Positions 13,623 to 13,685 of a stretch of 13,685 nt of DNA are shown here, piece by piece (position 1 is the first letter of the stretch; each line of letters starts with the position of its first letter). A program made the translations under genes and the position numbers. The notes below the pieces were generated by a model. That model worked only from the letters and a program-made list of their open reading frames with translations, was not told the DNA's origin and did not search any database. Source of the stretch: Clostridia bacterium. GTDB taxonomy: Bacteria > Bacillota > Clostridia > Oscillospirales > CAG-382. The stretch is from assembly GCA_017959195.1 (NCBI GenBank), contig JAGDBE010000083.1, forward strand, positions 1-13,685, written 5' to 3'.

Positions 13623-13685
13623 AGCGGGAACTGAGAAGCCAGATGGGCGGCAGAATCGTAAACGAAATCGGAATAATAGAGCTTA
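13623..13685 (+). pseudogene. 5'-truncated paralogue of the secreted beta-helix protein (partial, runs off window)
   Basis: Translated from 13643, the last 42 bases read MGGRIVNEIGIIEL, differing at one of 14 residues from residues 386-399 of the secreted protein encoded at 3090-4553. The DNA match extends leftward to about 13624, with roughly 80% identity by eye to the complement of 3357-3419. Further left the frame reaches a stop at 13610-13612 without a start codon, and galK's promoter occupies the space beyond. The N-terminal three quarters found in the full gene are therefore absent. It may be a truncated gene remnant, a shuffled cassette, or the edge of a misassembled contig. Confidence 0.65.

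Noticed and set aside
3357..13685. Inversion switch using the paralogous segments at 3357-3419 and 13623-13685
   Set aside because: The copies are inverted, but they are only about 60 bp long and about 80% identical, and no invertase gene is present. Programmed inversion is not supported.

Overview
The window looks like chromosomal DNA of an uncultured, probably gut-associated, Gram-positive bacterium of class Clostridia (Bacillota). The support is compositional and architectural: sigma-A promoters with 17-bp spacers in AT-rich gaps, strong GGAGG-type ribosome binding sites, short hairpin terminators with T-runs, S-layer-homology (SLH) surface proteins, a BspA-type leucine-rich-repeat protein, a DUF4428 zinc-ribbon protein and a Clostridia-type galactokinase. 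No rRNA, tRNA, transposase, integrase, CRISPR array or phage gene is visible, so there is no direct taxonomic marker.

Layout. Positions 1-460 are non-coding, with two strong hairpins and a 66-67 bp direct repeat in two copies. Positions 461-3043 hold four plus-strand genes: a small protein of unknown function, a DUF4428 zinc-ribbon protein behind a promoter flanked by two nearly identical 18-bp dyads, then a GNAT acetyltransferase followed after 25 bp by an isoprenylcysteine methyltransferase-like membrane protein. Positions 3090-4553 (minus) encode a secreted, internally duplicated beta-helix-like protein. It is divergent from a Gfo/Idh/MocA oxidoreductase (4725-6008, plus). Positions 6070-7287 (minus) and 7486-9567 (plus) are a divergent pair of SLH-anchored surface proteins, one with BspA-type repeats and one with a glycine-rich beta-helix. 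Positions 9626-13504 (minus) are a two-gene operon, galK-lacZ. The last about 60 bp encode a 5'-truncated paralogue of part of the secreted protein at 3090-4553.

How the genes work together. The clearest pathway is lactose or beta-galactoside use: cytoplasmic GH2 beta-galactosidase releases galactose and galactokinase phosphorylates it. No permease, galT, galE or regulator is in the window. The two SLH proteins and the secreted beta-helix protein form a small envelope or adhesion cluster. The oxidoreductase stands alone; a role on a sugar or glycoside is plausible from its family and neighbours but unproven.

Transcription is orderly. Eight promoters (TTGxxx-N17-TATAAT-like) can be placed, two pairs are divergent, and three convergent gene pairs share one bidirectional terminator each. 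Promoter positions correct two starts: the secreted protein most likely begins at a GTG (4553) and galactokinase at the ATG at 13504. I found no clear new defence, conflict or mobile system. The most unusual signals are the twin dyads at 854-908, the divergent surface-protein pair, the partial paralogue at the right edge and the repeat element at the left edge.
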